Positions 14,992 through 23,544 of a stretch of DNA of 64,000 nt are shown piece by piece. How positions within the stretch are numbered: position 1 is the stretch's first letter; each line of letters begins with the position of its first letter. The notes beneath the pieces were generated by a model. The model was not told the DNA's origin, made no database searches, and worked only from the letters and a program-made list of their open reading frames with translations. Source of the DNA: Lactococcus sp. dk101 (GTDB lineage Bacteria > Bacillota > Bacilli > Lactobacillales > Streptococcaceae); the NCBI RefSeq assembly GCF_009601055.1, contig NZ_WITI01000005.1:62001-126000 (forward strand), in the 5' to 3' direction. A program made the position numbers and the translations under genes.

Positions 14992-16323
14992 TTAGATACC
15001 ACCAGAAACGAATGTTGCTGGAGTACTTGCTGCAACGTGATATGAGAACACACCAGCAGTTGAACCATTATAGATTTGGTAAGAACCATCAGCATAAACG
15101 GCTGTTACAACGGCAACGTGTCCATAAGGAGATGACGTTGTAAATCCGCCACCACCAACGAATTGGATATATGTTCCACCTGAGTATGATACAAGCGCAC
15201 CTACGTGTTTGCTTGTTCCAGGTAAGCTGTATGCCCAGTCTCCACCATTACCAAGTGATGCTGGAAGCTTGATGCCATAATTGTTATACATATAGTTCCA
15301 AGCGTACCAAGTACAGTTGTAAGGCGCATAGTTATTATAACCATTACCAGTAATTGTACCAGAACCAGAACCTGAGTTACTGTTACTGTTGCTGTTTGAG
15401 TTCGAATTGCTGTTATTGTTGCTATTGCTATTTGAACTATTATTTGAGCTTGAGTTGTTTGAGCTTGTGTTGCTAGATGATGAGCTTGAGCTTGAGCTTG
15501 AGCTTGAGCTTGAGCTTGAGCTTGAGCTTGAGCTTGAGCTTGAACTTGAAGCTGCATTTGAAGTTGAACTTGATACAGCAGCAGATTGAATTGCTTTTTG
15601 TTCAGCTGCATATTTAGCTTTAGCTTCAGCAGCTTTCTTAGCTGCTGCTTCTGCAGTTGCTTTTTCAGCAAGCAATTTATCTTTTTCACCTTGAGCGCTT
15701 GTGATTGTTAATTGATAATCAATCGTTGCAACGCTAAGTTGTGCTTGTTGATCAGTCAAAGTTTTAGCTTGTTCAGCCAAATCTGAATTCAATTTGTCGT
15801 ATTCACCAACGTTTTTTTGCATTGCAACAAGTTTTGTTTGTAATTCTTTTTCTTCTTGTTGTTGTTGTTCCAACATTTGTTGGCTAGCTCCAGAAACTGT
15901 TGCCATTGCAACAACTTTTTGAATAGCATCAGTCAATGATTTTGAATCCAAAAGTGTTGTAATGTTGTTTGTAGCTGAAGTATTTACCTGTGCACTACGC
16001 GCTTGAGCTTGAAGTGAGATATTTCTTTGTTTAATACTATCACGTAATTCCGCTGTTTGAGTATTGAGTTTCTCAGCCTCTTTTACAGTTGCATCAAGTT
16101 TTGCCTTGGCATCTGCTTGTTGAGACTTCAATTTATCAACAGATGATTGCAAGCTTGACATTTTTGCTTGAGCCTGAGCTTTAGCACTTGTTGCACTTGC
16201 AATTGTTTTATCTTGTTGAGCAATCTTAGAATCTGTAGTTGCAGCGCTGACAGAAGTCATGCTTGCACCAGCAGATAGGATAACTGTAGATAACAATAGA
16301 GTTGAGATAATTCTTTTTTTCAT
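14992..16323 (-). CDS. usp45: Usp45/PcsB-type secreted peptidoglycan hydrolase with CHAP domain
   Basis: Main secreted protein of lactococci, related to PcsB, which splits septal wall under FtsEX control in streptococci. 443 residues from ATG 16323. The signal peptide MKKRIISTLLLSTVILSAGA continues to SVSA. A long coiled coil follows (about 30-240, rich in Ala, Gln, Lys), then a Ser/Asn/Gly linker, then a C-terminal CHAP domain with catalytic Cys in NCTWYAWN and His in GHVAVV. It lies behind mreC-mreD as in streptococci. Oddities: the ribosome-binding site GGGAGG lies 18 bases before the ATG, and the Ser tract is encoded by a hexamer tandem repeat. Confidence 0.93.
   Translation of the reverse strand: MKKRIISTLLLSTVILSAGASMTSVSAATTDSKIAQQDKTIASATSAKAQAQAKMSSLQSSVDKLKSQQADAKAKLDATVKEAEKLNTQTAELRDSIKQRNISLQAQARSAQVNTSATNNITTLLDSKSLTDAIQKVVAMATVSGASQQMLEQQQQEEKELQTKLVAMQKNVGEYDKLNSDLAEQAKTLTDQQAQLSVATIDYQLTITSAQGEKDKLLAEKATAEAAAKKAAEAKAKYAAEQKAIQSAAVSSSTSNAASSSSSSSSSSSSSSSSSSSSSSSSSSNTSSNNSSSNNSSNSNSNNNSNSNSNSNSNSNSGSGSGTITGNGYNNYAPYNCTWYAWNYMYNNYGIKLPASLGNGGDWAYSLPGTSKHVGALVSYSGGTYIQFVGGGGFTTSSPYGHVAVVTAVYADGSYQIYNGSTAGVFSYHVAASTPATFVSGGI
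15481..15540 (-). repeat. Hexanucleotide tandem repeat in usp45 linker
   Basis: Ten perfect copies of TGAGCT on the plus strand (AGC TCA, Ser-Ser, in the gene), with a degenerate copy on the 15541 side. Copy-number changes would alter linker length by two Ser without breaking the frame. Confidence 0.95.
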
Positions 16324-16370
16324 AACGATAATTTTAATTTTCCTCCCTGTTAGGTTCGGTGATTGATTTA

Positions 16371-16379
16371 AGTATAACA
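16371..16379 (-). promoter_or_regulatory. usp45 promoter, extended -10
   Basis: TGTTATACT on the minus strand, with a long leader (about 45 bases) before ATG 16323. Upstream TGTAAC resembles one half of a WalR/VicR box, but the second half is poor. Confidence 0.5.
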
Positions 16380-16417
16380 CTCTAGGATAGAATGAATGTT
16401 ACAAAGCAGAAACAATT

Positions 16418-16951
16418 TCATTTCAGTTTATAACGAGGATGACTTTTTCTTAATTTGTAAAAATACTCTAACGGATATTGCAACACTAATGCGAAAAAGA
16501 TATTTAGAATTAAAGTTGGTGCCAATTGATAGACAACAAAGTTAATAAAATTCAGGCTTGAGAAGCCAAATGCACTTGTTATCACTGCACTTGCAACCTC
16601 AAAACTACTGATAATTATGATTATTGTAAAAAGTCGAGTCCAACGGTTTGTAAAAACCGTACTTTGTATATTATATACAAAAAGAGCGATTAGAGGAAAC
16701 AATAAGGTTGCGATGCCGTAAATTCCGACGTAATAACTGTCGTAAATAATCCCTAAAAAGAGGGCTACAATCACCATATAACTGTGACGATGTTGAGTGA
16801 TTGAGTACACCAGAAAAATCAGCATTAAATGACTGACTGGTGTCAGAGTTCCGCCACTCAAACTTTGAGCAACACTTGTAATTTGTCCATCAAGCAACAT
16901 CAATAGAAAGAGCAATATTGGCGTAAAAAATTGAAAAGTAAAGCGGCTCAT
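16418..16951 (-). CDS. mreD: Rod shape-determining protein MreD
   Basis: 177-residue membrane protein with five or six hydrophobic segments and few charged residues until the basic C-terminus (RKSHPRYKLK). It works with MreC in organising peripheral wall synthesis. ATG 16951 overlaps the mreC stop as TGATG and has GGAGGAAATTG in front. The gene order mreC-mreD-usp45 matches streptococcal mreCD-pcsB. Confidence 0.92.
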   Translation of the reverse strand: MSRFTFQFFTPILLFLLMLLDGQITSVAQSLSGGTLTPVSHLMLIFLVYSITQHRHSYMVIVALFLGIIYDSYYVGIYGIATLLFPLIALFVYNIQSTVFTNRWTRLFTIIIIISSFEVASAVITSAFGFSSLNFINFVVYQLAPTLILNIFFALVLQYPLEYFYKLRKSHPRYKLK

Positions 16952-17814
16952 CAATTTCCTCCAATCATTTGTTTAACAACAAATACAAATCGGATATCAT
17001 ATAAATTACTTGCAGGTTTGATGTAAATTTGACGATCAAGACCATCATTGGAGTTCTTTTCACCAATCACGGTACCAACGAGTAAGTCGCGGACGCTACC
17101 CACACCACCACCAAGACCAGATGTAAATACTTGGCTGCCTTTGGCAAATTTGGTTGTTGTCGTTACTTGGCTGACAACATAAGCGTTTTGAGTGCTATCG
17201 TAGCTTGACAAAATACCATATGAAGGCGATCCATTTGAGCTGAGATAAACTGGAATTTTATTTTCAATTCCTTTTGATGAGCTCAATAATGAAACTTTGG
17301 CTGTGCTTTTATTGACTTGGCTGACACGACCGATGAGGCCACCGTTTGCCATTACTGGCATATTGTTCTTTATGCCGTCATCAGAACCGCGGTCAATCAC
17401 AAGGGTGTCATTCCATGAAGCAGGATTTCTTGTAATTACATTAGAAGAAACTGTTTCATAATCTGTCAATGTTTGTTGCAATTTCAATGCTGTTTTTAAT
17501 TCTTTATTTTCTGACTCCACACCTGTCAACTTATTCTTTTCGTCTGTCAGAGCTGACAACTGAGTCTTTAAGCTTTCATTTTGCTTGTAAGTGTCCATCA
17601 AATTGGAAATGACATTGACTTTATCCTGTACAAAATGAATTGGTGCAGAGATGACTTGGTCAACAAAACCAGTGCCATCATTGATGGTTTGAGTCATTGC
17701 CGCAGGATTTTTGTCTGTTTTAAAGTTTTTCGCTGAAACGATAATGGCTGACATCGCTGCGATAACAATGATTAAAGCAATAATAATCAATTTACTCAGG
17801 TTGAATTTTTTCAA
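16951..17814 (-). CDS. mreC: Cell shape-determining protein MreC
   Basis: 287 residues. One N-terminal membrane helix (residues 9-27, LIIIALIIVIAAMSAIIVS), then a coiled coil (about 70-108, NESLKTQLSALTDEKNKL) that drives dimerisation, then the beta-barrel domain with VITRNPASWNDTLVIDRGSDDGI and GLIGRVSQV. It scaffolds penicillin-binding proteins at the outer face of the membrane. mreD is translationally coupled downstream. A palindrome copy at 17544-17558 lies in the coiled-coil region. Confidence 0.95.
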   Translation of the reverse strand: MKKFNLSKLIIIALIIVIAAMSAIIVSAKNFKTDKNPAAMTQTINDGTGFVDQVISAPIHFVQDKVNVISNLMDTYKQNESLKTQLSALTDEKNKLTGVESENKELKTALKLQQTLTDYETVSSNVITRNPASWNDTLVIDRGSDDGIKNNMPVMANGGLIGRVSQVNKSTAKVSLLSSSKGIENKIPVYLSSNGSPSYGILSSYDSTQNAYVVSQVTTTTKFAKGSQVFTSGLGGGVGSVRDLLVGTVIGEKNSNDGLDRQIYIKPASNLYDIRFVFVVKQMIGGN

Positions 17815-18010
17815 TTTTTATATCCCTCTCGAATCAGAGCAATTTTGCTCTCACTAGTACTTTATTTTATCAAATTTCAGCAATTTTTGATAGAATAGTG
17901 ATAAATATTTTTCGTGTAAGCGGTTTTCAACCTGTAAAGTCACGATTTTATAGGCTTTTATCGCAAACGAAACTTGATTTTCAATAACAAAAATGATTTG
18001 GAGAAAAAAG
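17815..18010. promoter_or_regulatory. Divergent intergenic region mreC / NUDIX gene
   Basis: Contains an extended -10 for mreC on the minus strand (TGATAAAAT, complement of 17864-17872) and a short hairpin GAGCAATTTTGCTC (17838-17851) in the mreC leader. No convincing promoter was identified for the plus-strand gene. Confidence 0.4.
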
Positions 18011-18457
18011 ATGAGCGAAATCCCTTATTTTGGTGAAAAATTAACTAACGTGACTTATGTGGAACGTCTTGGTGTCTATGGCATTGTTTCTCGTTTTGAT
18101 AACAGTGAAATCTGTCTCATTCAAGCCCCTAATGGTTCATTTTTCTTACCTGGCGGTGGCATTGAAAGAGGTGAAAATCAAGAAACTGCACTCAAACGCG
18201 AACTCATTGAAGAACTCGGCGTTCATGCAGAAGTCGGAACTTATTTTGGACAAGCTGATGAATACTTTTATAGTTCACATCGCGATACTTATTATCACAA
18301 TCCTGCCTTTATTTATGAAACAACAAACGCAGCATTTGATCAAGCACCACTTGAAGACTTCAACGGAATTTTCTGGTTTGATGTCGAAACGGCTATCGAT
18401 AAGCTCAAACGTGGCAGTCACAAATGGGGCGTTCAACAATGGCGCTCACAACTTTAA
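18011..18457 (+). CDS. NUDIX hydrolase
   Basis: 148 residues from ATG 18011, chosen because TTGGAGAAAAAAG precedes it. The Nudix box GGIERGENQETALKREL then IEELG (about residues 55-77) carries all catalytic Glu. It is MutT/ADP-ribose-like in size; the substrate cannot be told. It has a terminator at once after the stop and faces a phosphatase gene on the other strand. Confidence 0.9.
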   Translation: MSEIPYFGEKLTNVTYVERLGVYGIVSRFDNSEICLIQAPNGSFFLPGGGIERGENQETALKRELIEELGVHAEVGTYFGQADEYFYSSHRDTYYHNPAFIYETTNAAFDQAPLEDFNGIFWFDVETAIDKLKRGSHKWGVQQWRSQL

Positions 18458-18468
18458 GCAGAAACAAA

Positions 18469-18496
18469 AACGAATTGACTTAACAATTCGTTTTTT
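18469..18496 (+). terminator. NUDIX gene terminator
   Basis: AACGAATTG-acttaa-CAATTCGTT followed by six T. Confidence 0.85.
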
Positions 18497-18499
18497 CTA

Positions 18500-19075
18500 T
18501 TATATTGTCTTGATAAGCTCGACAAATCGGAAGCTCTTGTTTTTTTCGTCATATGTAAAATGCAACAGATCCAAATTGTGCAGCCCTTGAAAAGTAAGTG
18601 GCTCAAATGCTGTTTTTTCGTGCATGAAATACCAGATAGCAGCGCCATGACTCAAACAAAAAACATTTTGATGACTTTCATTTTCCATCAGCGCTGACAG
18701 ACAGTCAGCCATGCGGTCAGCCACCTGATAATGTGTTTCTCCACCATACTGACCAAAAAATGTTGACTTGCCCTCTGTTGTCTGAGGTTCCAGATACTGC
18801 TGGTGGCCCTCAAATGCCCCAAAATTGGCTTCTTTAAGTCCTTTGAGTCGATCATAGCTCACACCTGGAAAAACAAGCTCAAGCGTGTCTGAGGCCCTCT
18901 CCTGAGTCGAGCTGTAAAAATGATCAAAAGCCACGGGATATTGCTTCATGAAGTCGCCTGATTTTTTTGCATCAGCAATCCCTTTTGCAGTCAATGGCGA
19001 ATCCGACCAGCCTTGTGTTCTTCCTTGAACATTAAATAAAGTTTCTCCATGTCGCATCAAATATAAATGTTTCAT
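18500..19075 (-). CDS. Histidine phosphatase family protein (phosphoglycerate mutase-like)
   Basis: 191 residues. The phosphoacceptor motif LMRHGETLFN starts at residue 5, and the second catalytic His is in LSHGAAIWYF near residue 145. YSSTQERASDTLELV is the typical substrate-binding stretch. It is shorter than true glycolytic Gpm and most like the broad-specificity phosphatases (PhoE/CobC-like). Substrate unknown. It follows rpiA on the same strand with only a palindrome between them and is probably in the same transcript. Confidence 0.9.
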   Translation of the reverse strand: MKHLYLMRHGETLFNVQGRTQGWSDSPLTAKGIADAKKSGDFMKQYPVAFDHFYSSTQERASDTLELVFPGVSYDRLKGLKEANFGAFEGHQQYLEPQTTEGKSTFFGQYGGETHYQVADRMADCLSALMENESHQNVFCLSHGAAIWYFMHEKTAFEPLTFQGLHNLDLLHFTYDEKNKSFRFVELIKTI

Positions 19076-19120
19076 CTTCTTCCACTTTTCTATTTTTCAA
19101 GTTTGTCAGCACTGACAGCC

Positions 19121-19801
19121 TTATTTTGAGATGACACGCACGCCATCTTTACCTGCTACAATCACTTTTTTGACCATGTCAATAAATAAACCATGCTCAA
19201 CCACGCCAACCATCAAATCAAGTTCACGCGCCAATTTTTCAGGAGCATCAATTTCATCAATGTGCAAGTCAATAATATAATGATGCATGTCAGTTACTAA
19301 TTTGTCATTGCTGTCAGCACTGACAAGACGCCAAGTAGGCTTGTATCCTGATGCTTCAAACTTACGAAAAACCTGTTCAGAGCCATAAGGAATCACTTCA
19401 ACTGGCACTTTGAAAGAACCAAGCTTTTCTGACAGTTTGCTCTCATCAACAATCCAAATATAATCATGCGAATAAGTAGCCACAATTTTTTCCATCAACA
19501 AGGCAGCACCGCCACCTTTAATGCCATTGAGCTTGGCATCAATTTCATCTGCGCCATCAACCGTCAAATCCACAGATTCGACTTGGTCGATTGATTTGAG
19601 CGGAATGCCTAATTGACGTGCTTGTTCACTTGTAACACTTGATGTGGTTACACCAGTGATTTCAAGACCTTCTTCACGCACACGGCGTCCCAATTCAGCC
19701 ACAAAATAATAAGCCGTTGACCCCGTGCCAAGTCCTACAGTCATGCCAGATTCCACAAATTCTGCTGCTTTAATCCCAACTTGTTCTTTTAAATTTGTCA
19801 T
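19121..19801 (-). CDS. rpiA: Ribose-5-phosphate isomerase A
   Basis: Interconverts ribose-5-phosphate and ribulose-5-phosphate in the pentose phosphate pathway. 226 residues, normal length. Substrate and catalytic motifs are [12 protein letters not shown] (residue 20 on), VDGADEID with the catalytic Asp, and [13 protein letters not shown]. Two palindrome copies lie close by: one inside the gene at 19311-19325 and one behind the stop (19104-19117). It marks the border of the AT-rich island on its upstream side. Confidence 0.96.
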   Translation of the reverse strand: MTNLKEQVGIKAAEFVESGMTVGLGTGSTAYYFVAELGRRVREEGLEITGVTTSSVTSEQARQLGIPLKSIDQVESVDLTVDGADEIDAKLNGIKGGGAALLMEKIVATYSHDYIWIVDESKLSEKLGSFKVPVEVIPYGSEQVFRKFEASGYKPTWRLVSADSNDKLVTDMHHYIIDLHIDEIDAPEKLARELDLMVGVVEHGLFIDMVKKVIVAGKDGVRVISK

Positions 19802-20020
19802 TTCATCTCCAATTTTGTAAACGTTAGCTTTATTATAGCAAATAATTCAAACAAACTCTGCAGTAAAGACGATTTTTCTATTAAAATAATTTCCCTGTAG
19901 CTTTTTTACTTTTTAGCAATCATTAATCAAAAGATAATAAATAAAACAGTTGTTAAAAATGAAATCTCATCTGCTAAATGAAGTTACTATTTTTCAACGC
20001 CCATTATATCAAATTTTTCA

Positions 20021-21241
20021 TTACACACTTCTTTGAGATTTGTCCTTTAGAATAAAAATAATAATCAAAACAAGCAGGCAAACTAGAGCAATCATATCAA
20101 AAGTCCATCGCACACCAATAAAATTCGCAAGAAGAATAAAAAAAGAACTCCCAATCGGAACAATAAAAGTAAATAAGGAATTAATTCCCCCGCCAATTTG
20201 CCCTAGATTCTCCTCCGATACATTTTCAACAATTAAGCTATTAATTTTAGGAACTATTTTTGCCGCAACATAAGCCATCAATAAAATCACAACTGGTGCA
20301 AGAAAGCTGATATTCACGATGAAAAAGGAAAATAACACAATTAAAATAAAAGTGATTTTCAATAATTGCTCAATTTTCAAATTTGTAATTTTATCTTTAG
20401 TGTTAAACGATCCCAAAATCATTCCAACTGAGAGTGCGCTATTAAAAATAAGTACAGAAACTCCATATTGCCCCACAAGAAGTGGAAAACGAATCATAAA
20501 TAAATCCGTAAGCGGACCAATTCCAGAAAAAATAAAATTTGCAAAAACAATCATGAGTAAAATGACCACAAAATAAGAGGAATTTTCTCCCTCAAAAACT
20601 TTCTTTATTTGCCCAAAATTACTTTTTAAATTAAACTTTTGATTGTCAAGTCTTTCGAATACTAGTTTCTCTGACATTTTCACCAGAACAAGTCCAGAAC
20701 AAAGATATAAGATAGCATTTATTATTCCAACAAAATAAGCTGACGAGCCTAAGAAAGTAAACACTGAAACCCCTAGTGGCTGTCCGATAAGTTCCATAAT
20801 TGAATTTATTCCTTGAAGTTTTCCAAAGGCGCTCGATATTTCATCATTTCTTAAAATTCGTTTCAAGATTGGCAACCTCAAACCATTTTTGAATGTTGCT
20901 AGAGTATCAGAAATAAGCTTGATAAAAGCAATCAATGCAAAAGTAGTAATACTTCCTTGTTGAATGATTAAACTCCCAATTCCCAAGAATAAAAGGCTTT
21001 GTATCCAACTCGTCCATTTCAACAATTCTATTTTTTTTGAACATTTATCTGCTAAATATCCCGTATATACTGACAAAATAAAAGGCAATAAAATAACAAA
21101 CTCAGCAATGGAAACAAAAATCGAAGAATGAACAAATCTTGATGCATAGACCAAAAATACAATATTAAAAAAGCTCATTCCTAGTGTATTAAATGCACTA
21201 TTTATGAGAAGTAGATTGTAACTTTTATTTTTATATATCAT
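20021..21241 (-). CDS. MFS transporter, probable peptide exporter of the RiPP locus
   Basis: 406-residue major facilitator with about twelve hydrophobic segments and the loop GYLADKCSKKIELLK after the second segment, equivalent to the MFS motif A. ATG 21241 shares a base with the TGA of the extended radical SAM frame (TGATG), with GGAGAG in front, so translation is coupled. It is very AT-rich, like the rest of the island. By position it likely exports the modified peptide or gives self-protection. About 220 bases without a gene separate it from rpiA. Confidence 0.85.
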   Translation of the reverse strand: MIYKNKSYNLLLINSAFNTLGMSFFNIVFLVYASRFVHSSIFVSIAEFVILLPFILSVYTGYLADKCSKKIELLKWTSWIQSLLFLGIGSLIIQQGSITTFALIAFIKLISDTLATFKNGLRLPILKRILRNDEISSAFGKLQGINSIMELIGQPLGVSVFTFLGSSAYFVGIINAILYLCSGLVLVKMSEKLVFERLDNQKFNLKSNFGQIKKVFEGENSSYFVVILLMIVFANFIFSGIGPLTDLFMIRFPLLVGQYGVSVLIFNSALSVGMILGSFNTKDKITNLKIEQLLKITFILIVLFSFFIVNISFLAPVVILLMAYVAAKIVPKINSLIVENVSEENLGQIGGGINSLFTFIVPIGSSFFILLANFIGVRWTFDMIALVCLLVLIIIFILKDKSQRSV

Positions 21242-22502
21242 CACTCTCCAATTTCGTAAGTAATAAGGTTTTGTCTTTCAAGAAGTAGTACCATGTCTTT
21301 AATCCTATTCATATCATATCTTTTATTTTCTCTTGTAGAATCAATTTTATTAAGTGGACATCTATTATTTAGACAATATTCCATTATTGAACAGGTTTTA
21401 ATTTTTTTTCATCAAAATCTTGTAACCAAAGCTCTTCTTTCTTATTGTTGATTCTAAGATTTCCCTCCTTATCGATTATACCCAACAAGTTTTTCGCATT
21501 ATAGAGTGCCACTGTACATTTATATACACATCCTGTTGAGCCTATTACATAGTGATTCTTTTTCGAAGCATAGCATATACTCTCGTTAACCATATTCCAC
21601 AAAATAGGAGCAGAGTTTCCTCCTTTATCAATAACTTTATTTAACAGTTCTATTTTTATGTCTTGCTTTATAATATCTGTCTGGTTCTGACCCCAGTTAC
21701 CAATGTTATGAAACGATAGATAAATTTGCTCGCTATCTCCAAATAGTCTTATTAGGTTATCTATATGTCTATCCATATCATTAAAATTGTCTTTTCCAAC
21801 ATTTGTTCTAACAATAATGCAGGTTTCACTAGGAATTACGCTTTTAAACGATTGAATATTATTTATTATTCTGTTAAATGTTCCATGACCATTTTTTAAT
21901 ATTCTTTGCTTATCATGGTAATCTTCTGTACCGTCAATTGTTATTTGAAAAGTATTTATGTTGAATTTTATCAACTTACTGAAAACTTTTTTATTTAATA
22001 AATATCCATTCGTTGTTATATCTGAGCTATATTCAATATTGTTTTGTTTGGCTATATCCATAAATTTTAAACTCATATATTCAATCATATTTAAATTTAA
22101 TAATGGCTCACCGCCAAACCAAGAAATTTGAATTCTATCATAATCTTCCTTATGATTCTCTATCTCATTTGAAACGTATCTTATAACTGAATCACCAGTT
22201 TCTTTTTTCATTGCTCCACGCTCAAACTTTTCATAACAATACGTACATCTAAAATTACAATCTTCATGTACAAGTACTATTAATTGTAAGGTTCTGGACA
22301 TTTCCTTTTGCAAATCAAACACTTTTAAATCCAAAAAATTTTCTGATTCCAATAAATCAAATACTTCTTCTTGACTTATGAAACTACCCACATCTTTAAA
22401 ATCTATTTTTGAATACTTGATAGAAATACCATTATAATAATTGAAAAGTATAACCTTATTTCCATCCTCGATTTTTACAACATATTTATTTAATTTCACC
22501 AT
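21241..22502 (-). CDS. Radical SAM/SPASM peptide maturase (needs -1 frameshift)
   Basis: ATG 22502 follows AAAGGAAAAATAAT. The radical SAM cluster motif is CNFRCTYCYE near residue 82, and WFGGEPLLN and TTNGYLL are also typical. In the main frame the protein stops at 21384 (372 residues) right after an A8 run. A -1 shift there adds TCSIMEYCLNNRCPL and a helical tail, ending at 21241 with about 420 residues. The added Cys (CX5CX4C) look like the missing SPASM ligands; GCVYKCTV precedes them. The shifted stop overlaps the transporter start. This could be programmed frameshifting, phase variation or a sequence error. It would cross-link the adjacent 22-residue precursor. Confidence 0.85.
21402..21410 (-). 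other. Slippery A-run in the maturase gene
   Basis: On the minus strand GAA AAA AAA T: the heptamer A AAA AAA is in the frame required for tandem -1 slippage. One more A would also restore the frame. Confidence 0.65.
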
Positions 22503-22517
22503 ATTATTTTTCCTTTG

Positions 22518-22541
22518 AAAAAGAAGGCCCAAGGCCTTCTT
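22518..22541 (-). terminator. Attenuator between precursor and maturase
   Basis: On the minus strand AAGAAGGCC-TTG-GGCCTTCTT followed by TTT; the nine-bp stem starts 9 bases after the precursor stop. Partial read-through would make much precursor and little enzyme, as in many RiPP operons. Confidence 0.8.
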
Positions 22542-22549
22542 TGGAGTTA

Positions 22550-22618
22550 TCAGCAAATATTGATAACGTGTTTATGATTAGAGTTAGATTTTGGGTTCTT
22601 TTTAATCGTTACTTTCAT
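22550..22618 (-). CDS. Putative RiPP precursor peptide, 22 residues
   Basis: ATG 22618 follows AAAGGGGG with ideal spacing. The peptide begins MKVTIKKNPK and ends NHKHVINIC; it is basic, has no hydrophobic signal and a single Cys as the last residue. It sits between an Rgg regulator and a radical SAM/SPASM enzyme, the layout of the streptococcal Rgg-linked radical SAM peptides. By analogy the Cys, the Asn two residues before it, or the His pair are candidate cross-link sites. The exact class is not known to me. Confidence 0.75.
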   Translation of the reverse strand: MKVTIKKNPKSNSNHKHVINIC

Positions 22619-22643
22619 GATGCATCCCCCTTTCAATAAAACT

Positions 22644-22652
22644 ATTTTATCA
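22644..22652 (-). promoter_or_regulatory. Probable Rgg-controlled promoter of the precursor
   Basis: Extended -10 TGATAAAAT on the minus strand, with only a poor -35, as expected for an activator-dependent promoter. It lies in the 62-base gap between rgg and the precursor. A classical hydrophobic SHP pheromone gene was not found nearby. Confidence 0.4.
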
Positions 22653-22680
22653 CTCAAATTTTATAATTCTGTATCGTCAC

Positions 22681-23544
22681 TTATTTGTGACTTTGTTTCA
22701 TTGATTTCATTAGTTCCGCTGTTTTTGGATAGTCTAGTAAAGTATAAATTTGATATAATTTATCAAAAATTTTTTCTCCTTTGCTCATATCTCCAATCAA
22801 AAAATAATATTTTCCTTCCACAACCATATATTCTTTTCGATTATAAATATCAACTGTTGTTCTAGCGATTAGATTTTTATAAATTTCTAGCATAATTTTA
22901 GCTTGTTTTTGCTCTGATTTTTCAATGAAATAAAGGACACAATCTCTAATTGTTAAAATTACTTGCTGACGATAATACGATGATTTACTATTGAAGTTTG
23001 TTCGCTTCACAATCTCTTGAGAAAATTCGAAGACTTGAAAAATCGATAAAAAGGGAATAAATTCACCAAATAATGATAATTCTGTTTCTCCCCAATTTAG
23101 AACAGAGAAAAGATAATCGCTTACCTCTTCAATATCATCTTCCGTAATATAATAAGACTTATATGATTTTAAAGCTAAATATGATTTATATTTTAACTTA
23201 TCCCATTTTTCCGAGTCCTGAAATTTTAAATACCACTGTTCTATCATTTCTAGATTATTCAATTCTTGATACTCAGAAAGGAGCAGATTTATATTTTTTT
23301 CGTGTTCGAGCTTAAATCCTCTCACATGGTAAAGATATTCTTCAAAAGAAACCCCAAGATTATTGAGTAAAGCTGATATTTTAGTTAATGTAATATCCGA
23401 TTCTCCAAGCTCAAATCTTGATACTTGCTGTTTTGAAGTAATATATTCTGACGCCCCTTTATAATCTCCAGCTACTTTTGAAAGAGATACATTTTTAGAT
23501 TCTCTAATTTCTCTAAAAATCGCCCCCCAATTTTCATTACTCAT
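22681..23544 (-). CDS. Rgg/GadR/MutR family transcriptional regulator
   Basis: 287 residues. N-terminal XRE helix-turn-helix (about 8-66, with FREIRESKNVSLSKVAG and QQVSRFELGES), then an all-helical C-terminal repeat domain that in this family binds short hydrophobic pheromones. The size is standard for Rgg. It starts inside the last codons of the MATE gene (8-base overlap), but its base composition is far more AT-rich, as is everything downstream to 20021. It probably activates the precursor operon. Confidence 0.92.
   Translation of the reverse strand: MSNENWGAIFREIRESKNVSLSKVAGDYKGASEYITSKQQVSRFELGESDITLTKISALLNNLGVSFEEYLYHVRGFKLEHEKNINLLLSEYQELNNLEMIEQWYLKFQDSEKWDKLKYKSYLALKSYKSYYITEDDIEEVSDYLFSVLNWGETELSLFGEFIPFLSIFQVFEFSQEIVKRTNFNSKSSYYRQQVILTIRDCVLYFIEKSEQKQAKIMLEIYKNLIARTTVDIYNRKEYMVVEGKYYFLIGDMSKGEKIFDKLYQIYTLLDYPKTAELMKSMKQSHK

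Noticed and set aside
15481..15540. Short tandem repeat as a CRISPR array
   Set aside because: Units are 6 bases without spacers and code for Ser-Ser; no cas genes are nearby.
15201..15689. Long Gln-Ala and Leu-Glu repeat reading frames across the usp45 serine tract
   Set aside because: They are other-frame readings of the TGAGCT hexamer repeat inside a clear secreted-protein gene, and they have no ribosome-binding site of their own.
19958..20035. 25-codon frame between rpiA and the exporter
   Set aside because: No ribosome-binding site and no hydrophobic or charged pattern; it overlaps the exporter stop.
22605..22628. Alternative ATG (MHHESND) just upstream of the precursor
   Set aside because: It starts directly at the end of GGGGG with no spacing and ends after seven codons; ATG 22618 has ideal spacing.
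22617..22865. Plus-strand frame opposite the rgg 3' end as an SHP pheromone gene
   Set aside because: It is 82 residues and antisense to rgg, lacks a ribosome-binding site and the short hydrophobic C-terminus of SHP peptides.
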